Shown piece by piece: positions 44,132 to 54,220 of a DNA stretch of 64,000 nucleotides. Source of the stretch: Tritrichomonas musculus (lineage: Eukaryota > Parabasalia > Tritrichomonadida > Tritrichomonadidae); contig JAPFFF010000003.1 in the NCBI GenBank assembly GCA_039105265.1, forward strand, positions 4,154,001-4,218,000, written 5' to 3'. How positions within the stretch are numbered: the stretch's first letter is position 1; every line of letters starts with the position of its first letter. Under the pieces are notes generated by a model. It was given only the letters and a program-made list of their open reading frames with translations, ran no database searches and was not told where the DNA came from. The translations under genes were made by a program, and so were the position numbers.

Positions 44132-45514
44132 TTATGAACTATCATTGAGTATTTTTTTCAAATGCTTACTCGGTTGTTTTAAACGTGTAATTGCTTTTTC
44201 AAGTACTTTAGTATGATCTTCATCTTTATTTTTTGTAGATGTGTTCTGCAGTTTATTAACCGCATTCAATATTCTTTGATAAACGCACTTTGGTGATTCA
44301 TTCAAGCTCATTAAAGGAATATTCAAAATATAACAAATTTTGTTAATTTCTCCTTGATGAATATATTTCAATTTTTTATTCTGTTCTAATGACATTTTAT
44401 ATTCATCATTTATTAAATCAATTATCTTTTTTATTTTGGCTATGTCTGTGCATTTTTGAAAAATCTGATATTCATTTTCAAGATAAGAATTAACTTCATT
44501 CATCTTCTTTTGTTTTAAATCCATTCTTTCTTTGAATTTTTTTAATTTTTTTGAAAATTCTTTTAAGTTTGATATTGTAGCTTTTTTTGAATCAATACTC
44601 ATTTGATAATTTTTTATATAAAAATTCATTTCTTGACGAAAAGATTTGATGCACATGTTATAGTAATCTATACGCTTTTTATTTGAGTCTTTCTTGCTTT
44701 CGACAAGTTTATTTAAATACTCAGCTAAATCATCTCGATTATTCATTCTTCTGGCGATTTCGAATTCCCGTTGGTTATTATATATTTCAATAACGTGATT
44801 TTTATTTTGTTCGTGTGATTTGTCTGTTTGAATTTCTTCAGGAAGAGATTGATAATATTGTATGGTCTCAATTTTTTTTTTAAGTTCTAGAAGCTTTTGA
44901 TGAGACTGAACAGATGTACTATTTTTTGAATTGATAAATTCTTCTATATTTTTATAGTCAATTGCATCAGCATCATCTTTAGGATGAGCTTTATTATCAT
45001 CTTTGTCTTTTAAAAAAAATTTAAATTTTGTTATCTGTTCTCTTTTGGTTCTCAATTCTTCCATTGCTTTAAGTTTTCGATTGCGCATATCAATGTCTTC
45101 TCTAAGTAAACTTTTGATTTTTCCTTGACTTCTTTTTGAAGTTTGGTATCTATCTTTTGCAATTTTAAAAAATAACTCTTTTTCTGTTTTTTCTATAATA
45201 ACATTAATCTGTTGAAATTCTGTTTCAATATCTCCTAGTTCATCTGAATTAATTTTTTTTTCTTTACATTTTGATTTAAGTTGTTTTGATAAATACTTGA
45301 AATTTGTAGATAAACCATCGTAAATACTATATTCATTAATAATTTCTTTTTTTATTTGCTTTATCTCTGGAAGATCATTTTTTGCAATTTCGAAATCTTC
45401 AACTTTAAAACTTTCAATATCAATATCTTTTGGATCGTCAATTTCTTGTTTCAATTGATCTATTTTTTCCCTGAGGATTTGATTTTCTTTTTCTAGTTGT
45501 GCTGGATCAAGCAT
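44132..45514 (-). CDS. Hypothetical coiled-coil protein
   Basis: 460 residues, Lys/Glu/Gln/Ile-rich throughout, with long predicted coiled coils (ENQILREKIDQLKQEIDD near the start and KKLKKFKERMDLKQKKMNE near 335-355). A short globular-looking stretch lies near residues 385-425 (GEINKICYILNIPLMSLNES). No recognised domain. Two copies of ACTTTTTGAA lie 34 and 78 bases upstream of its ATG. Confidence 0.65.
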   Translation of the reverse strand: MLDPAQLEKENQILREKIDQLKQEIDDPKDIDIESFKVEDFEIAKNDLPEIKQIKKEIINEYSIYDGLSTNFKYLSKQLKSKCKEKKINSDELGDIETEFQQINVIIEKTEKELFFKIAKDRYQTSKRSQGKIKSLLREDIDMRNRKLKAMEELRTKREQITKFKFFLKDKDDNKAHPKDDADAIDYKNIEEFINSKNSTSVQSHQKLLELKKKIETIQYYQSLPEEIQTDKSHEQNKNHVIEIYNNQREFEIARRMNNRDDLAEYLNKLVESKKDSNKKRIDYYNMCIKSFRQEMNFYIKNYQMSIDSKKATISNLKEFSKKLKKFKERMDLKQKKMNEVNSYLENEYQIFQKCTDIAKIKKIIDLINDEYKMSLEQNKKLKYIHQGEINKICYILNIPLMSLNESPKCVYQRILNAVNKLQNTSTKNKDEDHTKVLEKAITRLKQPSKHLKKILNDSS

Positions 45515-45900
45515 ACAGAATTTCTTATTTGAGTATTTTATTTCGTAACTTTTTGAATAAATCTATTCAATCTTAGATTTATTTTGAATATACTTTTTGA
45601 AATAAAAATCTACCTCTCGAAAAATGGGCTTTCTTCAAAACAAAGGTATAAATACCCCATTTTTTATTTTAAGTTTTTTATTATTTAATAAAGCTGATTT
45701 TTGTTCTTCTTTAAAAAATCTATATCTATAAGGTTCCATTCGATATATTTCAAAATTTTTAATTTTGGATTTTTTCATGTTTAAAAAAAAATGGTAGCAT
45801 TAATTAATTTAACATTAAAAAGTATTAATCTAAATATAAAATAGTGAAGAAGATATTTAGTATTTAAAATTGAAGTCGAACAAAGTTTTTCAATCATAGA
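45515..45900. other. Divergent intergenic region between two hypothetical genes
   Basis: 386 AT-rich bases. The left part holds two ACTTTTTGAA motifs (45548-45557 and 45592-45601). A related sequence (AAAGTTTTTCAATCATAG, 45883-45900) directly precedes the ATG at 45901. No gene or RNA was recognised. Confidence 0.5.
45548..45601. promoter_or_regulatory. Two direct copies of ACTTTTTGAA upstream of the coiled-coil gene
   Basis: ACTTTTTGAA at 45548-45557 and 45592-45601, in the same orientation, 44 bases apart start to start. They lie 34 and 78 bases upstream of the minus-strand ATG at 45514. This is part of a recurring intergenic motif set; the regulatory role is inferred. Confidence 0.45.
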
Positions 45901-47163
45901 ATGGAAGAAGATCCTGTTAATAAAGGGAATTTTTTTTTGAATCAACTAATATCAATAACAAATCCAACTAAAACAGAAATAAAAGATATATTAGTGAAAT
46001 TATACGCTGATCCTATTCCTGATGATTATTTTTGGATTTTATCCAGGCAAATTCGTTTTGCATCTATTTCAGACCTTCAAACCTTACAAAAAACGATAGT
46101 TGAAGTACTTAAAAATAATTATTTTAAATATCTTTCTGCATCTTTTGCACTTGCAAATTATTCACAGCGAATGAATATTTCTATATCCGAAATTGGTATA
46201 CCATCAAATCCTGAAATTGCAATAAGTCTTATTCAAACATTTCCTCGTGAATTTGTGGAGATTAATTTGAACATTCTACTTCATTATTTAGACTTTCCAT
46301 CTTACAAAATTCAAAAATCTGCAGCATCAGCAATAGTTAACTTTTGTCAAGATAGGAAAAATTTGTATATAAGTGCTTTAGCAGCTTTATCTAAATCAGA
46401 AATAATGCAGCCATTATCTTTTCCATTTCCTGTTAAAAATGAGGATACTCGTAATGCTGGAATTTTTATTCTTTGCAAATTCTTATGCAATGAAGAAGCT
46501 CCAACATCTCTCATTATGGATGCCATCCGTCCAACTTTGCTTTCAGATAAATATAAATCATCATCTACAGAAGCACAACTCTATATTTCAGAATTGCTTA
46601 GTGCAAATCCTGCAGTATTTCACAGACGTAGTGTAATTTTAGATTTTGTTCAGGCACAATTTAATTCTGGATATCTACAACCCGAATTTTTATCATCAGT
46701 TATGCAATGTTATGGATTATGGGCTGTTAAAAAAATTGGTATTCAATTGTTACCAAAATTTATTGAACAATTTGATGACATTGGACGAGAATTGATATCT
46801 TGTATAATTCCATATTTAATATGTTTTCCAAATAATCTACAAATGTCATTACACCAATTTTTGGTTAGTAAATGTGAATCAAAACCTTTTGATGCAAAAC
46901 TTATTGAAATGACCACAGATTCAATTACTGCCATTGCACCAACTGTCTCACAGTATTGTGGTAAATTTATGGAAATTGCAAAGCATACAGTCAGGGCAGC
47001 ATATGCTGCGACTAACTTGAAACCATTGCTTGAACCTCTTGGTCCACCACCTCCTCATGAAGTAAGTCTTGTTGTATTTCTTGACGAAGAAGATAAGCAT
47101 AATGTTGATGTTCAAGTAACGCCATCATTTCAATCTGTTGAAGTACAAGCTGGTACAAATTAA
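45901..47163 (+). CDS. Hypothetical alpha-solenoid (HEAT/ARM-like) protein
   Basis: 420 residues, start MEEDPVNKGNFFLNQL. Regular amphipathic helix pairs run to about residue 385 (for example FVEINLNILLHYLDFPSYKI, then QKSAASAIVNFCQ, and RELISCIIPYLICFPNNL). A Pro-rich segment (LLEPLGPPPPHE) and a short beta-like acidic tail follow. The pattern resembles ARM/HEAT scaffolds or karyopherin-like repeats, but there is no importin-beta N-terminal motif and no family assignment is made. No membrane segment. Confidence 0.7.
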   Translation: MEEDPVNKGNFFLNQLISITNPTKTEIKDILVKLYADPIPDDYFWILSRQIRFASISDLQTLQKTIVEVLKNNYFKYLSASFALANYSQRMNISISEIGIPSNPEIAISLIQTFPREFVEINLNILLHYLDFPSYKIQKSAASAIVNFCQDRKNLYISALAALSKSEIMQPLSFPFPVKNEDTRNAGIFILCKFLCNEEAPTSLIMDAIRPTLLSDKYKSSSTEAQLYISELLSANPAVFHRRSVILDFVQAQFNSGYLQPEFLSSVMQCYGLWAVKKIGIQLLPKFIEQFDDIGRELISCIIPYLICFPNNLQMSLHQFLVSKCESKPFDAKLIEMTTDSITAIAPTVSQYCGKFMEIAKHTVRAAYAATNLKPLLEPLGPPPPHEVSLVVFLDEEDKHNVDVQVTPSFQSVEVQAGTN

Positions 47164-48109
47164 TTTTATTATTTTTCTATCTATATTATTATATATTTAT
47201 AAATGTTATTTTATTTATTCATTCATTCTATTTTTATTGTAATGAGATATTATGTTTCATTGAATTAATTGTTCAATTGCATTTATGGTATTAATAAATG
47301 AAATGCAATGTTGTTTAATCATAAATTACAATGCAATTTGTTGATGTTTATGCTAAATATATTTATATTTTTTCAAAGTATCATTGTATAATATAATAAA
47401 TCAAATAAAGATTATTGAATTTTAAAATGCAGTAGAATTATTATAATCAAGAAGCATATCTGTGTCTTTGTTTAGTAAATATTGCTAGTAATGAATTTGA
47501 AAATTCGCAAAAACTTTAAACAATAATTTTGGTAAAATAAGAATAGCATTAAAGGAAATATAAAATAGCATTTAGTACTGTTGAATTTTATAAATACACA
47601 ATTGTGTTCGAATAAATCTATATGTTTTTTTTGAAAAAAAAATACCAATTAGACGATTATTTTATTTCAAATATGATACTTTTTGATGGTTTTATTTTTC
47701 AAAGTTAAATTATGAATTATTCAAATATCCATTAAAAATCAAAACAACATTAATTAAAATTTATTAAAAATATTTAAATAACAATAAATATATATAAAAA
47801 ATAAATATATAGAAAATAAAATGATTTCTTAAAAGATATAAGTAATTTATAATTGAATTTATTCATTTACTTTAATAACAATTATTACAAATGATTGAAT
47901 TTTTTAAATTATAAGCCGATACATATGATTTGAATTTTTGTGTGAATATAAGCTTGTAGCTAATAATTTTGACTTTCATTAATTAGTATTAATATGCAAA
48001 AATATATTATTTTATGTTAAATCATTTGAATCCAAATTGAATAATTAAAAAAAAATTTTGGCTGTAACCGATACTTTTGTATAGTTTATTAACCAAATTC
48101 GTGTAGCTA
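47164..48109. other. 945-bp AT-rich intergenic region without recognised genes
   Basis: One of the longest gene-free gaps in the window, between two plus-strand genes. It is very AT-rich. No open frame longer than 60 codons, tRNA-like cloverleaf or clear transposon terminus was seen by eye. Small repeated words such as AATGCAAT (near 47305 and 47330) occur. An uncharacterised non-coding RNA cannot be excluded. Confidence 0.5.
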
Positions 48110-49417
48110 ATGGGAATCATCAAATACTTCTTTATCCTTAACAACAGAGGCAGCCCTGTTGTTGTTCGTGCTTTTCTTTGCGAACCTAATCAAGCAATCA
48201 CAGAGTCATTTTACAACGTTGTTACCCAAGAAAAGCCACCAGAGCCAGTCTTTCGACTTGACAATTATAACTTTACATACATCGTTCATTCAGATCTTTA
48301 CTTTGTTATCGTCACTGAAGAAATTATGTCACCATCGCTTCTAATTGAACTTCTTACTCGTATTGTTTCAGTTATCAGTGATTACGCAGGACGTTGCACC
48401 GAACTCATTATGCAACAAAACTTAGCTCTTATTTACGAAATTATAGATGAAGTTTTATCGTTTGGATGTCCACAAGCCACAGATTCATCTAATCTTCTCC
48501 ATCTCGTTCACAACACAGTCAACTATGAACCAGGAATTCTCCGAACAATTGATTTCATGAATGTTTTCACTGGAGCTGAATACGACAGACCTCTTGCAGT
48601 TAATCAAGAACAACGCGCTAAGCAACCAAATGAAGTATTCTTTATTCTTAATGAAAAAGTCGAAATGCTTCTTACTTCATCAAATCAAAGTATCAGAACA
48701 ACAATTACTGGTGTTGGAACAGTCAAGTCATATCTTGAAGGATTGCCTAATATTTTAATTCAACTTGACCCACAAATGTGTGTAGCTACACGATCAATGG
48801 CGCAAAACTTAGCTCTTCGTTATGATGACATTGTCTTTGCTCCATTTGTTCAAACTCAATCATTTGATGGTGACCGAAGTATGACATTTGCACCACCACA
48901 AGGTGAAAGTGTTGTTTTTGAATACAGATGTTCAAGACCAGTCAATCCGCTCTTCACAATCACACCATATTTCGAAAACGTTCAAAGCAAAGTTGTAGTT
49001 GTTCGAGTTTCTATTCAAGCTAATTATCCTGCTGAGGAGTTTGCTAATGATGTTAAAATTATCTTCCAGTGTCCAGTAGAAATTTCAAGTGCCTCATGCG
49101 AACTTCCAAATTCAGTAAGTGATACACAGTCTAGCCATTTCGATTCAAAGACAAGACAAGTAACCTGGTCTATCAAGAAATTTGTAGGTCTTAATGAATT
49201 TTCCGGAAGATTCAGATTTATATTCGATAACGGAATTCCATGTAAAGCAGAAAGTATCTTAGGTCCAATCAGCCTTGAATTTGTCCATGTTGGCAATTTG
49301 ATTAGCGGTATGACAATTAAGAATTTTGTTGTTTCAACATCAGGTTCTCAACAGCAACCAAAGAGATGGCTAAAGGAGATGACAACAGCAGATTGCTACA
49401 CTTTCAATTTCATTTAA
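48110..49417 (+). CDS. Adaptor protein complex mu subunit (AP-4-like)
   Basis: 435 residues. The N-terminal longin-like half (1-140) starts GIIKYFFILNNRGSPVVVR and contains DLYFVIVTEEIMSP, LLTRIVSVISDYAG and LALIYEIIDEVLSFGCPQAT. The C-terminal mu-homology domain (about 172-435) begins NEVFFILNEKVEMLL and ends TTADCYTFNFI. Mu chains bind Tyr-based sorting signals and sit in the core of AP coats. The N-terminal pattern (F-F-I-L-x-x-R-G and D-E-V-L-x-x-G-x-x-Q-x-T) is closest, by eye, to AP-4 mu, but AP-1, AP-2 or AP-3 are not ruled out. Its partners are a beta and another large chain; a beta-adaptin is encoded at 39711. Confidence 0.88.
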   Translation: MGIIKYFFILNNRGSPVVVRAFLCEPNQAITESFYNVVTQEKPPEPVFRLDNYNFTYIVHSDLYFVIVTEEIMSPSLLIELLTRIVSVISDYAGRCTELIMQQNLALIYEIIDEVLSFGCPQATDSSNLLHLVHNTVNYEPGILRTIDFMNVFTGAEYDRPLAVNQEQRAKQPNEVFFILNEKVEMLLTSSNQSIRTTITGVGTVKSYLEGLPNILIQLDPQMCVATRSMAQNLALRYDDIVFAPFVQTQSFDGDRSMTFAPPQGESVVFEYRCSRPVNPLFTITPYFENVQSKVVVVRVSIQANYPAEEFANDVKIIFQCPVEISSASCELPNSVSDTQSSHFDSKTRQVTWSIKKFVGLNEFSGRFRFIFDNGIPCKAESILGPISLEFVHVGNLISGMTIKNFVVSTSGSQQQPKRWLKEMTTADCYTFNFI

Positions 49418-49598
49418 ATTTGCATAATAAATTAAAACAAAGTATTCATAAATTAACATTATTTTTCATATCTCCAAATTTTATTATTTATTCATTTTTT
49501 TATTTTGTTTTTCTTTTTTACTATGAAATATTGATTTGTTGTTTCCAAAATGGATAAATAAGTTAATATATGTTTCCTTTTTACAAAATGAATAACTA

Positions 49599-49608
49599 TT
49601 CAAAAAGT
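49599..49608 (+). promoter_or_regulatory. TTCAAAAAGT motif upstream of the O-mannosyltransferase gene
   Basis: An exact reverse-complement copy of ACTTTTTGAA, 26 bases upstream of the ATG at 49634. This position matches that seen for the karyopherin and coiled-coil genes. Candidate promoter element; inference only. Confidence 0.4.
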
Positions 49609-49633
49609 TCGTTATATCTTTATAATTTATGAA

Positions 49634-51127
49634 ATGAATGAAAGACTGGCAATAAGCTCTTCAATAAAATCTTTAAGACATCCAAATCCTCAAAAATATT
49701 TTTCGCTTACAGATATGATTATCTTAATTTCTCTTTTGTTTGTTAGTTTTTTTATTCACACATTCCATATTGCTTTTCCACCGAGCAGAGTTTTTGATGA
49801 AGTTCATTTTGGATCATTCACAAATTATTATTTAACGCGTACATATTTTCATGATATTCATCCACCATTAGGAAAACTAATTCTAGCTTTTACAGCCTAC
49901 CTCTCAGGATATAAAGCAGATATCGATTTTCAAAACAAAAATAATTCATTTGTGAATACTTACTATTTCACTTTACGCCAAGTTCCATCATCATTTTCTT
50001 CATTGGTTGGTCCTGTTGGCTTTGCATCAATGAAATTTTTTGGATTTTCTACTCTGGCATCATCAGTAGTTGGTCTTTATCTTGCAACTGAAACAATGAT
50101 GATTGTTGAAGGTAGACTAATATTAACTGATGCATTTTTGCATGCTTTTGCAACTCTCACGATTTTATCGGTTTCGATACTCGCGTCTCATCAAAAGTCA
50201 ACAATGGCTGTAATATTTGTTTCATTAATGGCTGGTTGTACTTTTTCTGTTAAATATACAGGTATGAGTGTTTTAGTTTTTATTGGGGCGCATCAATTTA
50301 TTTACTATTCAAAAAGTCGTTTGATGCATTTATTTAAATTGAAATTAGAACTTTTCAATGGATGGAAAAGTTTAATTAGAATTATTTTAAATATTCCTTT
50401 TTTGAAGATCATTAGTCAAATGATAATTATAGTAGTTATTGGTATATCATTTATGCTATTTCTATTTTCATATCACATTTCAGTTTTACGTTATCATTCA
50501 AAATATGATGCATTTTTACCATATAAGTATCGAAACAGCCTTATTTATCCAACAGAAACGGATTTTTCTCGTCTTACCACTCCATATGAGTTGCTAGCTC
50601 GCGTTTTATCGTTGATCAAAGAGATGCATCAAAGTAATATGAGAATTAATTCTAATCATTCAGCCGCTTCAAAATGGTATGACTGGCCATTAGCACGTTC
50701 CAGATCGCTTGTTTATCATTCAAGGATTTATACTCTTCTCCTATTTCCAACTCCTCTTATTTGGTATCCTGCTGCAATTTCGCCGATAATATGCATAATT
50801 TTAGCTGTTTTTGGTTACTTCTTTTCAAATTATAAACTAACAAAGCTTATTATTTGGCCCGCTGGTTATTATTCAAGCTGGATTCCTTTTATGTTCATAC
50901 ATCGAGCTATTTTTATCTACCACTACTTGGTTCCTCTTATTTTTGGCATTTTTTCATTTGGTGCTTTACTAGATGTCATCTTTTCTCGGTACAGAAAATT
51001 TAGGGCTTGCGTTTTTACTTTACTGATTGTTGGTGTAATTGTCCAATACATCTTTTTCATGCCTCTCTGCTCTGCTTTAAAAGGCTACCAATGGAACATT
51101 CGCAAATGGTACAAAAAGATGTATTAA
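49634..51127 (+). CDS. Dolichyl-phosphate-mannose protein O-mannosyltransferase (GT39), without MIR domain
   Basis: 497 residues, polytopic membrane protein with about ten hydrophobic helices. The first lumenal loop has the GT39 signature: FPPSRVFDEVHFGSF, with the catalytic Asp-Glu, followed by YFHDIHPPLGKLILAF. EGRLILTDAFLHAFA and FSVKYTGM are also typical. The C-terminus retains HYLVPLIFG and a WNIRKWYKKMY end. PMTs transfer mannose from dolichol-phosphate-mannose to Ser/Thr in the ER. Fungal and animal enzymes are over 700 residues and carry MIR repeats between helices; here that loop is short, giving a minimal, bacterial-like architecture. A TTCAAAAAGT motif lies 26 bases upstream. Confidence 0.9.
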   Translation: MNERLAISSSIKSLRHPNPQKYFSLTDMIILISLLFVSFFIHTFHIAFPPSRVFDEVHFGSFTNYYLTRTYFHDIHPPLGKLILAFTAYLSGYKADIDFQNKNNSFVNTYYFTLRQVPSSFSSLVGPVGFASMKFFGFSTLASSVVGLYLATETMMIVEGRLILTDAFLHAFATLTILSVSILASHQKSTMAVIFVSLMAGCTFSVKYTGMSVLVFIGAHQFIYYSKSRLMHLFKLKLELFNGWKSLIRIILNIPFLKIISQMIIIVVIGISFMLFLFSYHISVLRYHSKYDAFLPYKYRNSLIYPTETDFSRLTTPYELLARVLSLIKEMHQSNMRINSNHSAASKWYDWPLARSRSLVYHSRIYTLLLFPTPLIWYPAAISPIICIILAVFGYFFSNYKLTKLIIWPAGYYSSWIPFMFIHRAIFIYHYLVPLIFGIFSFGALLDVIFSRYRKFRACVFTLLIVGVIVQYIFFMPLCSALKGYQWNIRKWYKKMY

Positions 51128-51360
51128 AAATGTATAGAGCTTTTATTTATATTATTTTTAATGTTATAATAAATAGAACTATCTTTCAATTTTGTTTGGT
51201 AAGTGAAGTGAAATGTCAAATTTTTTAAAAATTGATGTGTTTTTTTATTTTTCACATTTTGTGTACTTTACAAAAAAATAAAGAAATGAAGATAAAAAAA
51301 TGAATAAATTCAAAAAAGATAAAATTACATTTACAAAACATTTTAAAAACAACAATTGTA

Positions 51361-53268
51361 TTAAGGATTTTCTGATTTTACAAGAAATGCTGGATTTATC
51401 TGATTAGATTTGATTTGCGGTCCGTTTTTCTGTTCATTGAGTAAATTCTGGTTCTCAATTGTCAAGCTTTCGATATTTGATGAAGCTGTGTCATTTCTAA
51501 TTTTCTGAGCATTGAGCATTTTTTCTAACGAAACGATTTCCTTTGTTTTTTCATGAATAATTGCATTTAGAGCTTCAATTTTATCATCTTTTGAAGCGCA
51601 TTCGAGCCTCATTTCATGAGCTTCTTGAGATTTGACATCTGCGCAAATTTTCAAATTTTCAATTTGATTTGTAATTTCAATTGAATTGTAATTTGAATCG
51701 TCAACCATCTTTTGCATTGATTTGAACTTGTCTTGTAATTCACGATTTTCTTCTTCTAAATGGTCTATACGAATTCTGGCCTCTTGATATTGTTCTGGCG
51801 AAATTAAAGTTGACAAATATTCTTGAAGTTCGATCATTCTTTTCTTGTAACAGCTAATTTTAGCTTCTAGAATATCTTTTGATGATTTTTGTTCATTTAT
51901 TTCGTTGAGTTGATTTATTAAATTATCTTTTTCTTGTTCACAATCAACAAGATTTTGTTTTGCAACAAGTAAGTCACGTGTTAATTCGGTGAATTTTTGA
52001 GATATCGCTTTAACTTTGTTCTCGGTGGAATAATCTTCTCTTCCATAAAAAAAGGAGAGCGAAGTTGGATCAAATGGAAGGGAAAAAGAATGTTTGAATC
52101 TAATGATAAATATTACTGATAGAAATATGCTTCGTATATTTGTTCTTTCATTTGGAATTAAGGCATCATGAAGGTTGTTTAATTGTTTGCAGCAATTGAA
52201 ATAAAATTTGTCAAGTGATATGATGAATTGTGATCGGCATTTTGATGGATATAATTTCTCAGATTCTTTTTGTTCTTTGTTTTCTAAAAATATTCCAGAT
52301 GTTGCTGAATTTTGCTGTTTTGGTGAGGATGGCGTTAAAACAGAATTTTGAATATTTTGTGAAGATGGTAAACCTGAGTGTAGTGAAGATGATGAAGCTG
52401 GAGAATTTGTTGGTGATAGTTTTGATTTAGTTTGAATATTTGAATTTGAATTGATGTTTTCAATTGAATTGTTCTTTGCGTTATCAATATTTGATGAGAT
52501 TTGCTTAAGTTGTTTTATTGTATCTAATGCATTTGTTAGTTGTTTTGAAAGTTTATCGTTATTTTTTTCTAGATCATCAACTTGTTGAATCATTGAATTG
52601 CATTTTCTACTTAAATTTAACCATTTTCCAGAAACATCATCATGATCAATATTGAGCATGTCATAAATAGCTTCTCTTTCAATTTCAATATGAGTCAACA
52701 ATGTATCTTCATCTTTCTTTTCTTCATTTGTGTTGGATTTGCCTTGTAATGATTTATATCGGGAGTAAAGTATTCTATATTTTGAAACAATAATTTTCAA
52801 TGTGTCTTTATTTTTTGCCAATTTAGCATCAGTTTCTTCATATTTACTCTTTTCTGATTTCGCTTTTTCTTTCCATTTTGAATATTTATTCTTGAGATTT
52901 TGAATTTCTTCTGTTAATTTTTTATGATTTTCGTCTTCAAGAGTATATTTGGTATTGACTTCACTTCCAATGTGTAACTCTAATTTCTTTTTTAGTTGTT
53001 CTATTTCTTTCTCGTATTCACTTTGCTGAAATGAAAATTCTGCAGATTGTAATGATAAAGTTTCTCGTAAAATTTTGATTTGGGCTTCCATTTCCAGCAT
53101 TTTTTCTTGACAAATTAGTAATTCTCGTGATTTAGTTTGAATAAACTCAAAAATTGAAGAATTCTCAAATGCGGTCTCTGAAATCTTATGAGTAATGTCA
53201 AGATGCTTACGAATTACATCTGATGAATAAGAAGATGGTGTAGATCTGATATTTTCTTCATTTTGCAT
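51361..53268 (-). CDS. Large coiled-coil protein
   Basis: 635 residues. Two coiled-coil blocks (about 55-275 and 415-615) flank a Ser/Pro/Asn-rich linker (280-340; LSPTNSPASSSSLHSGLPSS) and a small, less charged segment (345-410) with hydrophobic IRSIFLSVIFIIRFKHSF. The hydrophobic segment might contact a membrane or form a small globular hinge. The protein resembles cytoskeletal, golgin-type or basal-body proteins in composition, without an identifiable family signature. Confidence 0.7.
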   Translation of the reverse strand: MQNEENIRSTPSSYSSDVIRKHLDITHKISETAFENSSIFEFIQTKSRELLICQEKMLEMEAQIKILRETLSLQSAEFSFQQSEYEKEIEQLKKKLELHIGSEVNTKYTLEDENHKKLTEEIQNLKNKYSKWKEKAKSEKSKYEETDAKLAKNKDTLKIIVSKYRILYSRYKSLQGKSNTNEEKKDEDTLLTHIEIEREAIYDMLNIDHDDVSGKWLNLSRKCNSMIQQVDDLEKNNDKLSKQLTNALDTIKQLKQISSNIDNAKNNSIENINSNSNIQTKSKLSPTNSPASSSSLHSGLPSSQNIQNSVLTPSSPKQQNSATSGIFLENKEQKESEKLYPSKCRSQFIISLDKFYFNCCKQLNNLHDALIPNERTNIRSIFLSVIFIIRFKHSFSLPFDPTSLSFFYGREDYSTENKVKAISQKFTELTRDLLVAKQNLVDCEQEKDNLINQLNEINEQKSSKDILEAKISCYKKRMIELQEYLSTLISPEQYQEARIRIDHLEEENRELQDKFKSMQKMVDDSNYNSIEITNQIENLKICADVKSQEAHEMRLECASKDDKIEALNAIIHEKTKEIVSLEKMLNAQKIRNDTASSNIESLTIENQNLLNEQKNGPQIKSNQINPAFLVKSENP

Positions 53269-53655
53269 GAATTTTAAATATTACGTTTATTAATTCAATT
53301 TTTTCAAAAAGTTGAGGGTTTCATAAAAAGTTAATCATTTTATAATTTGAATATTTCTCATTGTGTTCGTGCACTAACTATATTATTTTTTTCACAAATG
53401 CGTGTATTCTAGATTTATTTTGTTAAATTGTAGTTTTTAATTGATTCGTTCTAATGATGGTTCATTTATTGTATCAATCCAAATTAAAATTATAAAAATT
53501 ATATGCAGATTATGATTTCATTCCTATATATAATTAAAATGCAATGATTTAAGCATAAATATTTGCATTTTTTGCATGCATTAAAATTTCTATCAACTTT
53601 TTAAATTATTATTTGGAATGACGGTTTTTTTCGCAAGGTTTTTAATTTTATTTTA
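53269..53655. other. Divergent intergenic region
   Basis: 387 AT-rich bases between the coiled-coil gene and LSm2, containing one TTCAAAAAGT motif (53303-53312) and repeats of TTTGCATGCA-like words near 53570. No gene was seen. Confidence 0.5.
53303..53312 (-). promoter_or_regulatory. ACTTTTTGAA motif upstream of the coiled-coil gene
   Basis: On the minus strand this reads ACTTTTTGAA, 35 bases upstream of the ATG at 53268. Same recurring 10-mer as at 38480, 45548 and 49599. Confidence 0.4.
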
Positions 53656-53940
53656 ATGGTATTTCTACAACTTTTCAAAACACTCGAAGGAAAAATCGTT
53701 ACTGTAGAGTTAATGAATAATGTCGTTATCAAAGGTAAGCTTGTTACAACCGATCAATTTTTTAATTTTCGCCTTGAAGATATTGAAGTATTATGGAATT
53801 GCAATAATCTTGAATTAAACGCCCTCACATCAGTTTACCTCCGTGGTTCTACAGTTCGATATATGCTTTTAAGCAAAGAGGACGTTGATCTTGAACTTCT
53901 TCGTGATGCAACACGTCGTCACAATCAAGGTTCACAATAA
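53656..53940 (+). CDS. U6 snRNA-associated Sm-like protein LSm2
   Basis: 94 residues, the usual LSm2 length. The Sm1 motif is VTVELMNNVVIKGKLVTTDQ followed by FFNFRLEDIEV, and the Sm2 motif is VYLRGSTVRYMLL. The N-terminus (FLQLFKTLEGK) and C-terminal ELLRDATRR match LSm2 in particular. LSm2 is part of the LSm2-8 ring that binds the U6 snRNA 3' end in the nucleus and of LSm1-7 in mRNA decay. It is consistent with the spliceosome retained in trichomonads. The stop is TAAA. Confidence 0.93.
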   Translation: MVFLQLFKTLEGKIVTVELMNNVVIKGKLVTTDQFFNFRLEDIEVLWNCNNLELNALTSVYLRGSTVRYMLLSKEDVDLELLRDATRRHNQGSQ

Positions 53941-54220
53941 ACATGTATTTAAATTACTTTTTTTTTTCTAATTATTATGCATATATTAAATCGATTTTCT
54001 TTTTTTTATTAAGAATAAATTTATGATTTTTGTAATTTTTGGGATGAATAGATAAGCACTAAAATACTTTAATAAGGCTAAGTCATGGAGTATTCATCTT
54101 TTTTAGTGTATCTTATCTTTTTGGATGAATTTCTTGAAAAAATATTTTCTGAAAAAATTTGTATGAATTCATAGAAATTGTTTTCATTATTATCGTTCAT
54201 ATCAATTTTTAAAATATAAA

